Below are positions 38,910-49,730 of a DNA stretch of 64,000 bases, one piece after another. The position numbers were made by a program, and so were the translations under genes. How positions within the stretch are numbered: position 1 is the stretch's first letter; every line of letters starts with the position of its first letter. The notes below the pieces were generated by a model, which had not been told where the DNA came from, did no database searches, and saw only the letters and a list, made by a program, of their open reading frames with translations. Source of the stretch: Caulobacter hibisci (GTDB taxonomy: Bacteria; Pseudomonadota; Alphaproteobacteria; Caulobacterales; Caulobacteraceae); assembly GCF_016135805.1 (NCBI RefSeq), contig NZ_JADWOX010000021.1, positions 1-64,000 on the forward strand, in the 5' to 3' direction.

Positions 38910-41678
38910 TTATTTCGCCGGCTTGCCGTCGGCGTCGATCACCTGGATGTCGAGCTTCAGGGCCTTGAGCTTGGGCTCGATGACGGCGCGATCGCCGACG
39001 ATCACCCAGACCAGCTCGTCCGGCTTGATGGCCTTCTTGGCCGCCGCCGTGGCGCTGTCGACGGTCACCGCCCGCACGTCGGCCGGATATTCGTCGAAAT
39101 AGCTGTCCGGCAGACCGAAATTGACCAGTTCGCCGATCGAGTCCGAGACCGCCCCGCCGGTTTCCCAGCTGCCCGGCATCGACAGGGTCAGACTGTTCTG
39201 GGCCTTGGCCAGCTCGGCCGGGGTGACCGGGCGCGGACCGATGATGTCGGTCAGCTCCTTGCGGGCCTCGGTGAAGGATTCGGCCGTCTTGTCGGTCTGC
39301 ACGGGCGCGCGGATCAGGAACAGGCGCGAGCCGCGGGCGTCGCGAACGCCCGAGAAAGCGCCGTACGACCAGTGCTTGTCCTCGCGCAGGTTCATGTTCA
39401 GGCGCGAGACGAAGTCACCGCCGAACAGGGTGTTGAAGGTGTCGAGCGCGGCCTGGTCCTTGGGATCGCGCGGCGGCACCAGGTTGCCGGCGGCGATCAC
39501 CGACTGCTGGGCGCCGGGCTTGTCGATCAGATAGACCGCGGCCTTGCTGGACGCGGCTTGCACCGGCGGCTTGGTCTTGGCCGGAGCGCCCTTCCAGCCG
39601 CCCAGCTGGGCTTCCAGTTTCGGCAGCAGCGCGGCCAGGGTGGTGTCGCCGACCACGATCAGGGTGGCGCCCTGCGGCTGCAGCCAGGTCTTCTGGAAGC
39701 GCACCACGTCGTCGCGGGTGATCGAGGCGATCGAGGCCTCGGTCGTCAGCTGGCCGTAGGGCGAGCCGGCGCCGTAGGCCAGGACCGGCAGGATGCGGTT
39801 GGAGAGCGCCTGCGGGTTCTGCTTGGCCTGCTGGATGGCGGCGATGTTCTGCTTCTTGAAGCGGTCCAGGTCTTCCGACTTGAAGGCCGGGTTCTGCAGC
39901 ACGTCGGCATAGATCGCCAGGGCCGGGTCCAGCGTCGTGGTCAGGGTGTTGAGCGACACCGAGGTGAAGTCCAGGCCGCTGCCCGAATTGATCCCGGCGC
40001 CCAGCTGGGCCAGTTCGCGGCTGATGGTCAGGCCGTCGCGGTGCGTGGTGCCCTCGGTCAGCATGCTGGTGGCGACGCTGGTCAGGCCCGCCTTGTCGCC
40101 GGCGCTGGCGGCGACGCCGGCGTCGAACAGCAGGCCCATGCGGATCTGCGGGGTCTCGTGACGTTCGGCCAGGATCACCTTGATGCCGTTCGACAGGGTG
40201 GCGCGCTCCAGCTTGACGAAGGCCGGAGCCTTGGTCGCCCCGACCTCGGGCATGACCTTGCGGTCGACGCCGGCGGTGGTCGTGTAGGTCGGGAACGGCG
40301 TCACGGTCAGGGTGAAGTCGCCGTCCGTCAGCCAGGCCTTGCCGGCCGCCTGCAGCTGGGCCGCCGTGGCGCCGCGGATGCGCTCGAGGCCGGTCTTGTA
40401 GGCGTCGGGCGAGCCCAGATAGACTTGGCTTTCCGCGAGAATGTCGGACTTGCCGCCGAAGCCGCCGATCCGTTCGACGCCGCGCACGAAGTTCGACAGG
40501 CTCAGGGTGCGGACCTTGGCCACTTCCTCGGGGGTGGGGCCGTCGCGCAGCAGGCGCTGGAACTCCTCGTCGAAGGCCTTCTCCACCGCCGCCGGATCGC
40601 CGCCCGGCTTGACGGTGAGGGTGACCATGAACTGGCTGCCGATCTCGCTCTCATTGACGCCGGCGCCGACATTGACCGCGGTCTGGTCGGTGTAGACCAG
40701 GCGCTGGTAGAGCCGCGAGGTCTTGTCGGAGACCAGCACGTCGCCCAGCAGGGCCAGGTAGTCCGAGGCGGCCGAGCCGTATTCCGGGATGTTCCAGATC
40801 TTGTAGATCCGGGTCTGGGGCACGCGGTCCTGCATCTCGGCGCGCTGGCTGCCTGTGCGCTTGGCCGGCCAGGCCTTCTGCCGGGTCAGGGGCGGGCCCG
40901 AGGGGATGTCGCCGAAGTACTTCTCGACCTTGGCCTTGGCCTCGGCTGGGGTGATGTCGCCGGCCAGCACCAGCACGGCGTTGGCCGGGCCGTAGTAGTT
41001 CTTGAACCAGTCCTTGACGTCGTCCAGCGAGGCCGCGTCCAGGTCGGCCATCTCGCCGATGACGGTGTGGCCGTAGGGATGGTCGGCGTCGTAGGTGCTG
41101 GCGGTGATCACGTCCCAGACCTGGCCGTAGGGCTGGTTCTGGCCCTGGCGCTTCTCGTTCTGAACGACGCCGCGCTGTTCATCGAGCTTGGCCTTGTCGA
41201 TCGCGCCGACGAGGTGGCCCATGCGGTCGCTCTCGAGCCACAGCACCTGGTCCAGGGCCGCGGTCGGCACGTTCTGGAAGTAGTTGGTGCGGTCCTCGTT
41301 GGTGGTGCCGTTCATGTCGGTGGCGCCGAGCTTTTCCAGCGCCTTGAACCAGTCGTCGTTGAAGTTCTCCGAGCCGTTGAACATCAGGTGTTCGAACAGG
41401 TGGGCAAAGCCCGTGCGGCCCTTGGGCTCGTTCTTGGAGCCGACGTGGTACCAGACGTTCACGGCCACGATCGGGGCCTTGTGGTCCTCGTGCACGATCA
41501 CCGTCAGGCCATTGGCCAGGGTGAACTTGGTGTAGGGGATGTCGACGCTGGGCAGCTGGGCCAGCTGGCCCGTGACCTTGGCAGCCGGTTTGGGGGCGGC
41601 CGGCTTGGGCGCGGCCTGCGCCAGCAGCGGATTGGCGAGCAGCAACGCCGCGACGGCGGCGGAGGCGAACAGCTTCAT
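38910..41678 (-). CDS. M16 family zinc metalloprotease, two-domain, secreted
   Basis: A 922-residue periplasmic peptidase. Residues 1-22 are a signal peptide (LLLANPLLAQAA). The first M16 domain has the inverted zinc site HxxEH at His93-Glu96-His97 (FAHLFEHLMFNGS) and the downstream RGVVQNEKRQ Glu. The second M16 domain (about 490-922) starts at TLSNGIKVILAERHETPQIRMGLLFDAGVA and lacks the zinc site, as usual for the closing half of the clamshell. It would degrade peptides in the envelope. Confidence 0.92.
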   Translation of the reverse strand: MKLFASAAVAALLLANPLLAQAAPKPAAPKPAAKVTGQLAQLPSVDIPYTKFTLANGLTVIVHEDHKAPIVAVNVWYHVGSKNEPKGRTGFAHLFEHLMFNGSENFNDDWFKALEKLGATDMNGTTNEDRTNYFQNVPTAALDQVLWLESDRMGHLVGAIDKAKLDEQRGVVQNEKRQGQNQPYGQVWDVITASTYDADHPYGHTVIGEMADLDAASLDDVKDWFKNYYGPANAVLVLAGDITPAEAKAKVEKYFGDIPSGPPLTRQKAWPAKRTGSQRAEMQDRVPQTRIYKIWNIPEYGSAASDYLALLGDVLVSDKTSRLYQRLVYTDQTAVNVGAGVNESEIGSQFMVTLTVKPGGDPAAVEKAFDEEFQRLLRDGPTPEEVAKVRTLSLSNFVRGVERIGGFGGKSDILAESQVYLGSPDAYKTGLERIRGATAAQLQAAGKAWLTDGDFTLTVTPFPTYTTTAGVDRKVMPEVGATKAPAFVKLERATLSNGIKVILAERHETPQIRMGLLFDAGVAASAGDKAGLTSVATSMLTEGTTHRDGLTISRELAQLGAGINSGSGLDFTSVSLNTLTTTLDPALAIYADVLQNPAFKSEDLDRFKKQNIAAIQQAKQNPQALSNRILPVLAYGAGSPYGQLTTEASIASITRDDVVRFQKTWLQPQGATLIVVGDTTLAALLPKLEAQLGGWKGAPAKTKPPVQAASSKAAVYLIDKPGAQQSVIAAGNLVPPRDPKDQAALDTFNTLFGGDFVSRLNMNLREDKHWSYGAFSGVRDARGSRLFLIRAPVQTDKTAESFTEARKELTDIIGPRPVTPAELAKAQNSLTLSMPGSWETGGAVSDSIGELVNFGLPDSYFDEYPADVRAVTVDSATAAAKKAIKPDELVWVIVGDRAVIEPKLKALKLDIQVIDADGKPAK

Positions 41679-41712
41679 GAAGAGCCCCGAATAGGATTTC
41701 GCGCAAAGCGAA

Positions 41713-41742
41713 GATGCCCCGCACCATAGGTTGCGGGGCATC
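41713..41742 (-). terminator. Hairpin after bioB
   Basis: A perfect 11-bp stem (41713-41723 with 41732-41742) with an 8-base loop between bioB and the M16 gene, both on the minus strand. The T-run is poor (TTCGCTTTG), so it may be a weak terminator. Confidence 0.6.
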
Positions 41743-41790
41743 CGGAGCAAGCAAGCCTCGCGGCCGCCTTCATTAAATTTCGTCCAGAAA

Positions 41791-42819
41791 CTACTCGGCC
41801 GGAATGGCTTCCGGGGCCGCGACCTCGGCTTTCACCATGACCATCGGCTTCAGGTCGAGGTCGTGGAACAGGCGGCTGTCGTCGTCCATGTCGGGCAGGG
41901 GCGTGGTCAGCAGCTTGCCGCCGACGAAGATCGAGTTGGCGCCGGCCAGGAAGCAAAGGGCCTGCAGCTCGCGGCTCATGCCCTCGCGGCCGGCCGACAG
42001 GCGGACCATGGCCTTGGGGCAGACGATGCGGGCCACGGCGATGGTGCGCACGAACTCGACAGAGTCGATCACCTTTTCGCCCTCGGCCAGAATCTGGTCG
42101 CCCAGCGGCGTGCCGCTGATCGGCACGAGGCCGTTGATCGGCAGGCTGTCGGGGTGCGCCGGCAGGGTGGCCAACTGGTGCAGCAGGCCGGCGCGGTCGC
42201 GGCGGGTCTCGCCCATGCCGACGATGCCGCCGCAGCAGGTGCTCATGCCGGCGTCGCGCACGTAGGCCAGGGTGTCGAGGCGCTCCTGGTAGGTGCGGGT
42301 CGTCACCACGTCCTTGTAATAGTCGGGGCCGGTGTCGAGGTTGTGGTTGTAGTAGTCCAGGCCCGCGTCCTTCAGCTGCTGGGCCTGCTGCGCGGTCAGC
42401 ATGCCCAGGGTGGCGCAGGTCTCCAGGCCGAGCGCCTTCACCCCGCCGATCATTTCGGCCAGCTTGGGCAGGTCGCGGTCCTTCAGCTCGCGCCAGGCCG
42501 CGCCCATGCAGAAGCGCTGGGCGCCGCCGTCGCGGGCGGCGCGGGCCTTGGCGATGACCACGGCCGGTTCCATCAGCTTCTCGGCCTTGAGGCCGGTCTT
42601 GAAGTGGGCGCTCTGGCTGCAGTAGCCGCAGTTTTCGGCGCAGCCGCCGGTCTTGACCGACAACAGTTGCGACAGCTGCATCTCGGAGGGGTCGAACCAG
42701 GCGCGGTGGACGCGCGCGGCTTCAAAGGCCAGCTCCATGAACGGCAGGGCGAACAGGGCCTCGACCTCGGACAGGGTCCAGTCGTGGCGGGGCTGTGCGG
42801 AGATGTTGATCTTCGTCAT
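41791..42819 (-). CDS. bioB: Biotin synthase
   Basis: A 342-residue radical-SAM enzyme that inserts sulfur into dethiobiotin. The 4Fe-4S motif CxxxCxxC is at Cys60-Cys64-Cys67 (GGCAENCGYCSQSAHF). Further marks are YYNHNLDTGPDYYKDVVTTRTYQERL and GGIVGMGE, and the NPIXG-like GANSIFVGGKLLTTPLP. ATG 42819 gives the usual length. It stands alone, without bioA/D/F. Confidence 0.96.
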   Translation of the reverse strand: MTKINISAQPRHDWTLSEVEALFALPFMELAFEAARVHRAWFDPSEMQLSQLLSVKTGGCAENCGYCSQSAHFKTGLKAEKLMEPAVVIAKARAARDGGAQRFCMGAAWRELKDRDLPKLAEMIGGVKALGLETCATLGMLTAQQAQQLKDAGLDYYNHNLDTGPDYYKDVVTTRTYQERLDTLAYVRDAGMSTCCGGIVGMGETRRDRAGLLHQLATLPAHPDSLPINGLVPISGTPLGDQILAEGEKVIDSVEFVRTIAVARIVCPKAMVRLSAGREGMSRELQALCFLAGANSIFVGGKLLTTPLPDMDDDSRLFHDLDLKPMVMVKAEVAAPEAIPAE

Positions 42820-42926
42820 GGCGCGCAGGTTTGAACTTGGGCGATCCGAATGGCAAGACGGCGTGCGCGTCCGCACGATGTTGCGTTGCGGAAGCCAAAC
42901 GCTGTCAGGCTGTTTATAGTCGGATG

Positions 42927-44420
42927 ATGGACCGCGAAATCGAACTGAAGTTCCTGATCGCCCCGGAGGCTTCCGACGCGGTCCTGGACCGTCTCGACGG
43001 CCGCCAGGCCGTGCGCCGGCTCGACGCCACCTATTACGACACCGCCGACCACGCCCTGCGAAGGGCGGGTTTCGGCTTGCGGGTGCGCGACGGCGACGGC
43101 GGCCGCAAGCAGACCCTGAAATCGGCCTCGGCCGGCGGGGTGTTCGCGCGCGGCGAATGGGAGGCGCCGGTCACCGGCCCCGGTCCCGACCGCGACCTGC
43201 TGGACCAGACCCCGGCCGGCCGCATCGTCAACGGCGACGTGCTGGCCCCCGTCTTCGCCGCCAAGGTCGAGCGCACCCTGCGCCTGGTCGAGCACGGGGG
43301 CGCCACCATCGAGGCGGCTCTGGACCGCGGCGAGCTGCAGGCCGGAACCGACCGCGCCGCCGTCAGCGAGCTGGAGCTGGAGCTGAAGTCCGGCCAGCCG
43401 GCCGCCCTGTTCGCCCTGGCGCGCGACCTGATGGCCCACGCGCCGCTGCGCCTGTCGCTGGTCAGCAAGGCCGAGCGCGGCTACGCCCTGGCCCTGGGCG
43501 AGACTCCGTCGGCGAGGCGCGAGGCGGCCGTTTTGCGACCCGACATGACCGCCGCCGAAGCCTTCCAGGCCCTGGGCAACACGGCGCTGGGCCGGCTGTG
43601 CGTCGCCGCCGAAGACCTGTCCGACCTGCCGGGACCGGAGGCGGTGCACAATCTGCGCGTCGCCGCCCGCCGCCTGCGGGCGCTGATCAAGCTGTTCCGC
43701 CCGCTGACCGGCAAGCTGTCGGCCACGCCGGTGGCGGACGCCCTCAAGGCCCTGGCCGACGCCCTGGGGCCGGCGCGCGACCTCGACGTCTATATCGCCG
43801 GCACCTGGCGGCCGGCCGCCGTGGCCGATCCGCAGTCGGTCGAGGGCCTCGCCGCCCTGGGCAAGGCCCTGATCGAGGCCCAGCAGCACGCCTATGGCCA
43901 GGCGCGCGCCGTCGCCGACGCCGAACGCTTCGGCCCCGTGGCGCTGGACGTCGCCGCGTGGCTGGAGACCGGCGACTGGCTGGAGGATCCCGAACGCGCC
44001 GACGCCCGCCGCACGCCCGCCAGGGCCTTCGCGGCCAAACAATTGAAGAAGCTGGCCAAGGACGTGCTGGAGCAAGGCGCGGACCTGGACGCTCTCGACG
44101 CCGAGGCCCGCCATCACCTGCGGATCCGCGGCAAGGGCCTGCGCTACGCCATCGACGCCCTGGCCCCGCTGTTTCCCGACCATCCCAAGCGGCTGGAGCG
44201 GTGGTCGGTCGCGACCCGCGCCCTGCAGGACGCCCTGGGCGGCCTCAACGACGAGACCCTGGGCGCGAGCCTGGCCCGCGACGCCGCCCTCGCCGACGGC
44301 GACGCCCAGGCCGCCTACGCCGCCGGCCGCCTGTCGGCCGCGCCCGAGGCGACGAACCGGCTGACCCGTGAGGCCAAGGCGGCGCTCGCCGAGATGGCGG
44401 ACCTCAAGCCCTTCTGGTGA
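42927..44420 (+). CDS. CYTH-CHAD domain protein, likely inorganic triphosphatase
   Basis: A 497-residue two-domain protein. The CYTH tunnel domain (about 1-200) starts with the ExExK motif in EIELKFLI and continues with ATYYDTADHALRRAGFGLRVR, KQTLK, and EVELELKSGQ-like strands. The CHAD domain (about 220-497) has HNLRVAARRLRALIKLFRP and HHLRIRGKGLRYAID helices with conserved His. Related proteins hydrolyse inorganic triphosphate or bind polyphosphate. The ATG at 42927 is directly preceded by another ATG. Confidence 0.88.
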   Translation: MDREIELKFLIAPEASDAVLDRLDGRQAVRRLDATYYDTADHALRRAGFGLRVRDGDGGRKQTLKSASAGGVFARGEWEAPVTGPGPDRDLLDQTPAGRIVNGDVLAPVFAAKVERTLRLVEHGGATIEAALDRGELQAGTDRAAVSELELELKSGQPAALFALARDLMAHAPLRLSLVSKAERGYALALGETPSARREAAVLRPDMTAAEAFQALGNTALGRLCVAAEDLSDLPGPEAVHNLRVAARRLRALIKLFRPLTGKLSATPVADALKALADALGPARDLDVYIAGTWRPAAVADPQSVEGLAALGKALIEAQQHAYGQARAVADAERFGPVALDVAAWLETGDWLEDPERADARRTPARAFAAKQLKKLAKDVLEQGADLDALDAEARHHLRIRGKGLRYAIDALAPLFPDHPKRLERWSVATRALQDALGGLNDETLGASLARDAALADGDAQAAYAAGRLSAAPEATNRLTREAKAALAEMADLKPFW

Positions 44421-44426
44421 CGGGGC

Positions 44427-46523
44427 CTACTTGCCCTTCTTCGGCGCGGCCTGGGTGGTCTGGGTCGTGCGCACCGCCACGCCGTCGCCGCGGGCCTCGG
44501 CCACCAGCGAGGCGCAGTCGGCGTCCTTTTCCAGGCCCGGCGTCACGAACGGCAGGATGGCGGCCAGCGGGTTGAGCAGCGAGCCCAGCGCCGCGGCGAC
44601 GCCGCCCTGGGCGATCGCCCCGCCGGTCTGCAGGCCGATGCGCGGGGCGCCGAGCGGGCCCTTGATCTCGATCGGAATGAACAGCCGCACCAGGCGCGGC
44701 TTCTTGCTGTCGCCCTCGATCTTCAGGTCCAGGCGTTCCTTCTCCAGGTCGATCGTGCCCTCGCCCTTGGCCAGGACCACGCCGGTGTCGGCGACGATCT
44801 TGTCGGTGCGCATGACGCCGTTCTTGACGTCGAAGCTCGCCACCGCGCAGCGCAGGCTGGTTTCCTTGGTGTCCTTCGACAGCAGCATCAGCAGGCCCTT
44901 GGAGGCGTTGACGCCCAGGAGTTCGGCGAAGGCCTGGCGCACCTGGCCCTTGGGAGCGACCAGGGTCACCGTGCCGTTCGACGAGGCCGCGGCGCGGTGC
45001 ACCGAATTGCCGGTGCCGCGCAGCTTGGCCCGGGCGACGATGCCGCCCTCGATGGCCGGCTTGCCGTCGGTCTTCAGCGGGATGAAGTCCTCCAGCTTGG
45101 CGTTGGTCAGGCGCAGGTCGAGGTCGGTGATCGGCGTGGCGGGACGGGCGTCCAGCCTCACCTTCCCGGCCAGATCGCCGCGCGAGAAGGTGAAGGCGAT
45201 CGGGTCCATGTTGAGCACGCCCTTGTCGAGCGTCAGGTCCAGGCGGACCTTCTTCAGCGGGAAGTTGGGGGCGTTCACGGCCAGGGCGCGATAGGTCACC
45301 TTGGCGTCCATGGCTCGCACGCGCTCGACCTGCAGGGTGGCGTCGGGCAGCAGGCGGCCGGTGGCTTCGCGCTGGCCGGCCTCGACCTTCTGGCCGGCCG
45401 AGGCGGTCTCGCCCTTGCCCGTGGCGGGCGCGGCGCCGACCAGGCTGCCCAGGTCGTCGAAGTCGAGGCGCTTGGACTTGAGGTCGGCCTCCAGGTACGG
45501 CCGCTCGCGATCAACCAGCACGAACAGGTCGCCGCTGACGTCGCTGTCGCCGATGCGGCCGTTCAGCTTCTCGAAGTCGAACCGGCCGCCCTTGCGCACC
45601 AGGTGGCCGCTGATCCTGTAGGGCGGGGTGTTGGGCAGGGTCAGGCCGGTCAGGCCGTAGAGGCGGTTCAGGTCGCTGCCCGCGATGGTCAGGTTGCTCT
45701 CGAACCGGTTCAGGTCGAACGGCTTGGTGATCGAGCCCTCGGCCGCGATCCGCGTCGAGCCGGCCGACACCCGCGCGTCGAACGGATAGGGCTTGTTGGG
45801 CGTGATGTTCAGCAGTGGGCCGCCGGTCACCCGGGCCACGAACGGCGAGCGGTTGTACTGGCCGTCGCCCTCCAGCACGAACCGGCCCTGACCGTCGCCG
45901 CTGGCGTGCTCGTTGGAGCTGACCGTACCGACGAACAGCACGTCGCGGGGCTTGTCCTCGACCCGCAGCTTGCCCTCGTTGATGATGAAATGCTGGATGG
46001 CCGGCAGCTTCAGCGCCTTGCCGTCCTTCTTCTTGCTGGGGGCGCCGAAGGTCCAGTTGGCGCGATCCTCGGCCTCCCGCAGCAGCCGTACGTCGGGCCG
46101 ATCGACGGCCAGCAGCGGCAGGATGACGTCGCCCTTCAGCAGCGGCAGCAGCTTGATCTGCACCGCCACGCGATCGACGCGGGCCATGTAGCCCGACTGA
46201 GGCCCGGTCTTGGGCGCCCAGTCCGGCTGGCCGACGAACAGACCGTAGGCTTCGGCCTTGGGCGAAAACGACCAGGGATGGACCCGCAGGTCGCCGTCGA
46301 TCCGCACTTCGCGATGCAACTGGGTCGAAGCGAAGCGGCCCACCGGTCCGCGCAGCATGTTCCAGTCGAACCAGACGATGAAGGCGACGATCGCCGCCAG
46401 GATCAGCAGGGCGGCGCCGATCCCCCAGCGCGCGGCGCGCGGCAGGGCGCGCCAGGACCTGCGTCGCGGCGTGGCGGTGGCCTCGGGCGGAGGCGGTGGT
46501 GTTGGAACAGAACCTTCCGGCAT
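44427..46523 (-). CDS. AsmA family protein
   Basis: A 698-residue inner-membrane-anchored protein. After a Pro-rich cytoplasmic tail there is one helix (about 34-54, WGIGAALLILAAIVAFIVWF), then a long periplasmic part with the AsmA-type start GPVGRFASTQLHREVRIDGDLRVHPWSFSPKAEAYGL and repeated beta-strands. The C-terminal AsmA region is MDPIAFTFSRGDLAGKVRLDA, then LVAPKGQVRQAFAELLGVNASKGL. AsmA-like proteins are thought to move phospholipids to the outer membrane. Confidence 0.85.
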   Translation of the reverse strand: MPEGSVPTPPPPPEATATPRRRSWRALPRAARWGIGAALLILAAIVAFIVWFDWNMLRGPVGRFASTQLHREVRIDGDLRVHPWSFSPKAEAYGLFVGQPDWAPKTGPQSGYMARVDRVAVQIKLLPLLKGDVILPLLAVDRPDVRLLREAEDRANWTFGAPSKKKDGKALKLPAIQHFIINEGKLRVEDKPRDVLFVGTVSSNEHASGDGQGRFVLEGDGQYNRSPFVARVTGGPLLNITPNKPYPFDARVSAGSTRIAAEGSITKPFDLNRFESNLTIAGSDLNRLYGLTGLTLPNTPPYRISGHLVRKGGRFDFEKLNGRIGDSDVSGDLFVLVDRERPYLEADLKSKRLDFDDLGSLVGAAPATGKGETASAGQKVEAGQREATGRLLPDATLQVERVRAMDAKVTYRALAVNAPNFPLKKVRLDLTLDKGVLNMDPIAFTFSRGDLAGKVRLDARPATPITDLDLRLTNAKLEDFIPLKTDGKPAIEGGIVARAKLRGTGNSVHRAAASSNGTVTLVAPKGQVRQAFAELLGVNASKGLLMLLSKDTKETSLRCAVASFDVKNGVMRTDKIVADTGVVLAKGEGTIDLEKERLDLKIEGDSKKPRLVRLFIPIEIKGPLGAPRIGLQTGGAIAQGGVAAALGSLLNPLAAILPFVTPGLEKDADCASLVAEARGDGVAVRTTQTTQAAPKKGK

Positions 46524-46579
46524 GCGCCTACAACGCGCGGCCGGCGCCGTTTCGTTCCAAGACGGCGCGTTTGGCGGGT

Positions 46580-46684
46580 CTAGTAGACCAGCTTCAGGCT
46601 GCCCACGAAGACGGCGATCGCCACGAAGGCGACGATGGCCACGATCTCATAGGCCTTGAAGAAAGGCCGGCTCGGCGAGCGCAT
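46580..46684 (-). CDS. 34-residue single-helix membrane peptide
   Basis: Small protein with a short basic N-terminus and one transmembrane helix (IVAIVAFVAIAVFVGSL), ending KLVY. ATG 46684 is chosen; a longer reading frame upstream adds 37 non-helical residues without a clear ribosome site, while GGGGA lies 9 bases before this start. It lies between asmA-like and ahcY genes. It may be a real small protein, but evidence is only the frame, the start and the helix. Confidence 0.45.
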   Translation of the reverse strand: MRSPSRPFFKAYEIVAIVAFVAIAVFVGSLKLVY

Positions 46685-46816
46685 AATTGATGTCCCCACA
46701 TCCCACTTCGGGATTTGAAGCGTTTGGATCGCAAGCGTCACGCCAGTTTGCCCACCGCGCGACATTCGGCGGCCGATTGCCTGCTCCGCAGACATAAGGA
46801 AATCTTTATGTCGATT

Positions 46817-46845
46817 TGCCAGTATAGCCGCCGCGCGCTATAGAG
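46817..46845 (+). promoter_or_regulatory. Likely ahcY promoter
   Basis: TTGCCA (46817-46822) and TATAGA (46840-46845) with a 17-base spacer. A start near 46852 would leave a leader of about 26 bases, too short for a riboswitch. Confidence 0.55.
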
Positions 46846-46877
46846 CGCGGTAAGACACCCCCGATCAGGAGCCGACC

Positions 46878-48269
<1,392 letters not shown>

Positions 48270-48296
48270 CAGCGCGTCTGGCCCAGGCGTGGCAGG

Positions 48297-48327
48297 AAAG
48301 CCCTCTCTTCGGAGCGGGCTTTTTTGT
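48297..48327 (+). terminator. Rho-independent terminator after ahcY
   Basis: AAAGCCC pairs with GGGCTTT, then CTC-TTCG-GAG forms a UUCG tetraloop inside with one mismatch pair between. A run of six or more T follows. A second small hairpin (GACCAT/ATGGTC) with ATCTTTTT follows at 48337-48361. Confidence 0.92.
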
Positions 48328-48415
48328 TGCGGGTTCGACCATCGGGCGAATGGTCATCTTTTTGCTTTCGTGACGCCCTGTTCAAGTTCCGCAGGCTCGG
48401 CTAACTGCTTTGGCC

Positions 48416-49264
48416 ATGCCGCTCGCGCTTCTCATTTCCAGTCACGTCGCCGGCAGCCAGGTGGGCGCCACCGCCCAGGCCGCGGCCCTGACCCAGTTCC
48501 GCATCGACACCATGGTAGTCCCCACCGTGCTCTACGGCCGCCATCCCGGCTGGGGCGCGCCCGGTGGGGCGCCGGTGCCGATCGAGGTGGTCGAAGGCAT
48601 GCTTGACGGGCTCGAGGCCAACGGCCTGTTCGGCCTGACCGACCTGGTCATCACCGGCTATTTCGCGACCGCCGCCCAGGTGCGCGCCGCGGCGCGGGCC
48701 ATCGACGCCGTGCGGGCCACTCCGCGCGAAGGGGCCTCGGCCCGCAAGCCGACCATCCTCGTCGATCCGACCATGGGCGACGCCGGCAAGGGCCTGTACG
48801 TGCCGGCCGAGGTGGCCGAGGCCATCGCCGCCGACCTGATCCCCCGCGCCGACGTGGTCGCCCCCAACGCCTGGGAGCTGCAACGCCTGACCGGCGCCGA
48901 GGTGCGCGATCCGACCGGCGCCGTGCGCGCCGCCCGCCTGCTCAACAAGCCGGTGATCGTCTCGTCGGTGCAGCGCGGCGCCGAGATCGGCGTCGTCTAT
49001 GCCGACCGCAAGGAAGCCTGGCTGGCCGCCCACGCCAAGGCCGCGCGCTCGCCCAGCGGCACCGGCGACCTGCTGACCGCCCTGTTCGCCGCCTCGATCC
49101 TCGAAGGCCAGACCCTGTCCTACGGCTTGGCCCGGGCCGTCGGCGGCGTCGCCGAGACGGTGACCGCCGCCAACATCTGGAACGCCCCGGAACTGCCCAT
49201 CGTGGCCATGGCCGCCCGGATCAAGCAGACCTCGCCGACCGTGCGCATCGAGCGGTTGGCCTAG
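48416..49264 (+). CDS. pdxY: Pyridoxal kinase (PdxY type)
   Basis: A 282-residue ribokinase-fold enzyme that phosphorylates pyridoxal in vitamin B6 salvage. It starts with the B6-kinase pattern LLISSHVAGSQVGATAQAAAL, then VVPTVLYGRHPGW, VDPTMGD, and NAWELQRLTG, and ends with the anion-hole motif SGTGDLLTALFAA holding the catalytic Asp. The ATG at 48416 has no clear ribosome site. It shares a CTAG stop overlap with the convergent gene. Confidence 0.87.
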   Translation: MPLALLISSHVAGSQVGATAQAAALTQFRIDTMVVPTVLYGRHPGWGAPGGAPVPIEVVEGMLDGLEANGLFGLTDLVITGYFATAAQVRAAARAIDAVRATPREGASARKPTILVDPTMGDAGKGLYVPAEVAEAIAADLIPRADVVAPNAWELQRLTGAEVRDPTGAVRAARLLNKPVIVSSVQRGAEIGVVYADRKEAWLAAHAKAARSPSGTGDLLTALFAASILEGQTLSYGLARAVGGVAETVTAANIWNAPELPIVAMAARIKQTSPTVRIERLA

Positions 49265-49653
49265 TCCTTCTTCAGCGCCACGGCCTCGGGCTTCTCGCCC
49301 GGCGTCGGCCGGTCCGGACCCCAGGCGGCCGGATTGATCGGCTGCTTCAGGTCGGGACCGTCGCGCACGGTGCGGCCGGTGGCGTGGCAATAGGAGCGGA
49401 TGGCCGCGCCCAGCTGGAAGTAGCCATAGGCGGCCGCGCCCTCCTCGGCCTCATCGCAGCGGTTGGCGGCGACCAGTTGGCCGGTGATCACCTTCATCGC
49501 CTCGTAGTGGGTCTCCCAGTCGCCCTGCTGCTGCGGGACCTGCCAGCGGCTGCCTATGGCTTTCAGCGCGTCCGGAGCAGGGGGCGGGGCCGGCGCGGCG
49601 GCGGGCGGCGTGGCCGAGGCCAGGGTGGCGGCCAGGAAGAAGGTCGTCAGCAC
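49261..49653 (-). CDS. Small secreted protein of unknown function
   Basis: A 130-residue exported protein, not recognised. Residues 1-20 look like a signal peptide (LTTFFLAATLASATPPAAA), followed by an Ala/Pro stretch, then a helical part with two cysteines (NRCDEAEEG, SYCHATG) and a charged tail. The two cysteines could form a disulfide. Its stop overlaps that of pdxY in CTAG. Confidence 0.55.
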   Translation of the reverse strand: MLTTFFLAATLASATPPAAAPAPPPAPDALKAIGSRWQVPQQQGDWETHYEAMKVITGQLVAANRCDEAEEGAAAYGYFQLGAAIRSYCHATGRTVRDGPDLKQPINPAAWGPDRPTPGEKPEAVALKKD

Positions 49654-49730
49654 AGGTCGTCTCCGCGGATGACTGTCGTGGAGGCAAGGTGCCGTCCGGC
49701 GGGGCGGCGATCCAGCGGAAAAATCGACCT

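Noticed and set aside
39372..41729. Plus-strand open frame opposite the M16 protease
   Set aside because: Low-complexity Gly/Leu/Val/Asp shadow; the protease has zinc motifs and a signal peptide.
42820..42926. BioR operator before bioB
   Set aside because: The only TTATA-type match (TTTATAGTC) lacks the second half of the BioR palindrome.
46800..46877. SAH riboswitch before ahcY
   Set aside because: The promoter at 46817-46845 leaves a leader of only about 26 bases, too short for the known SAH riboswitch fold. The 6-bp hairpin near 46830 overlaps the -10 element.
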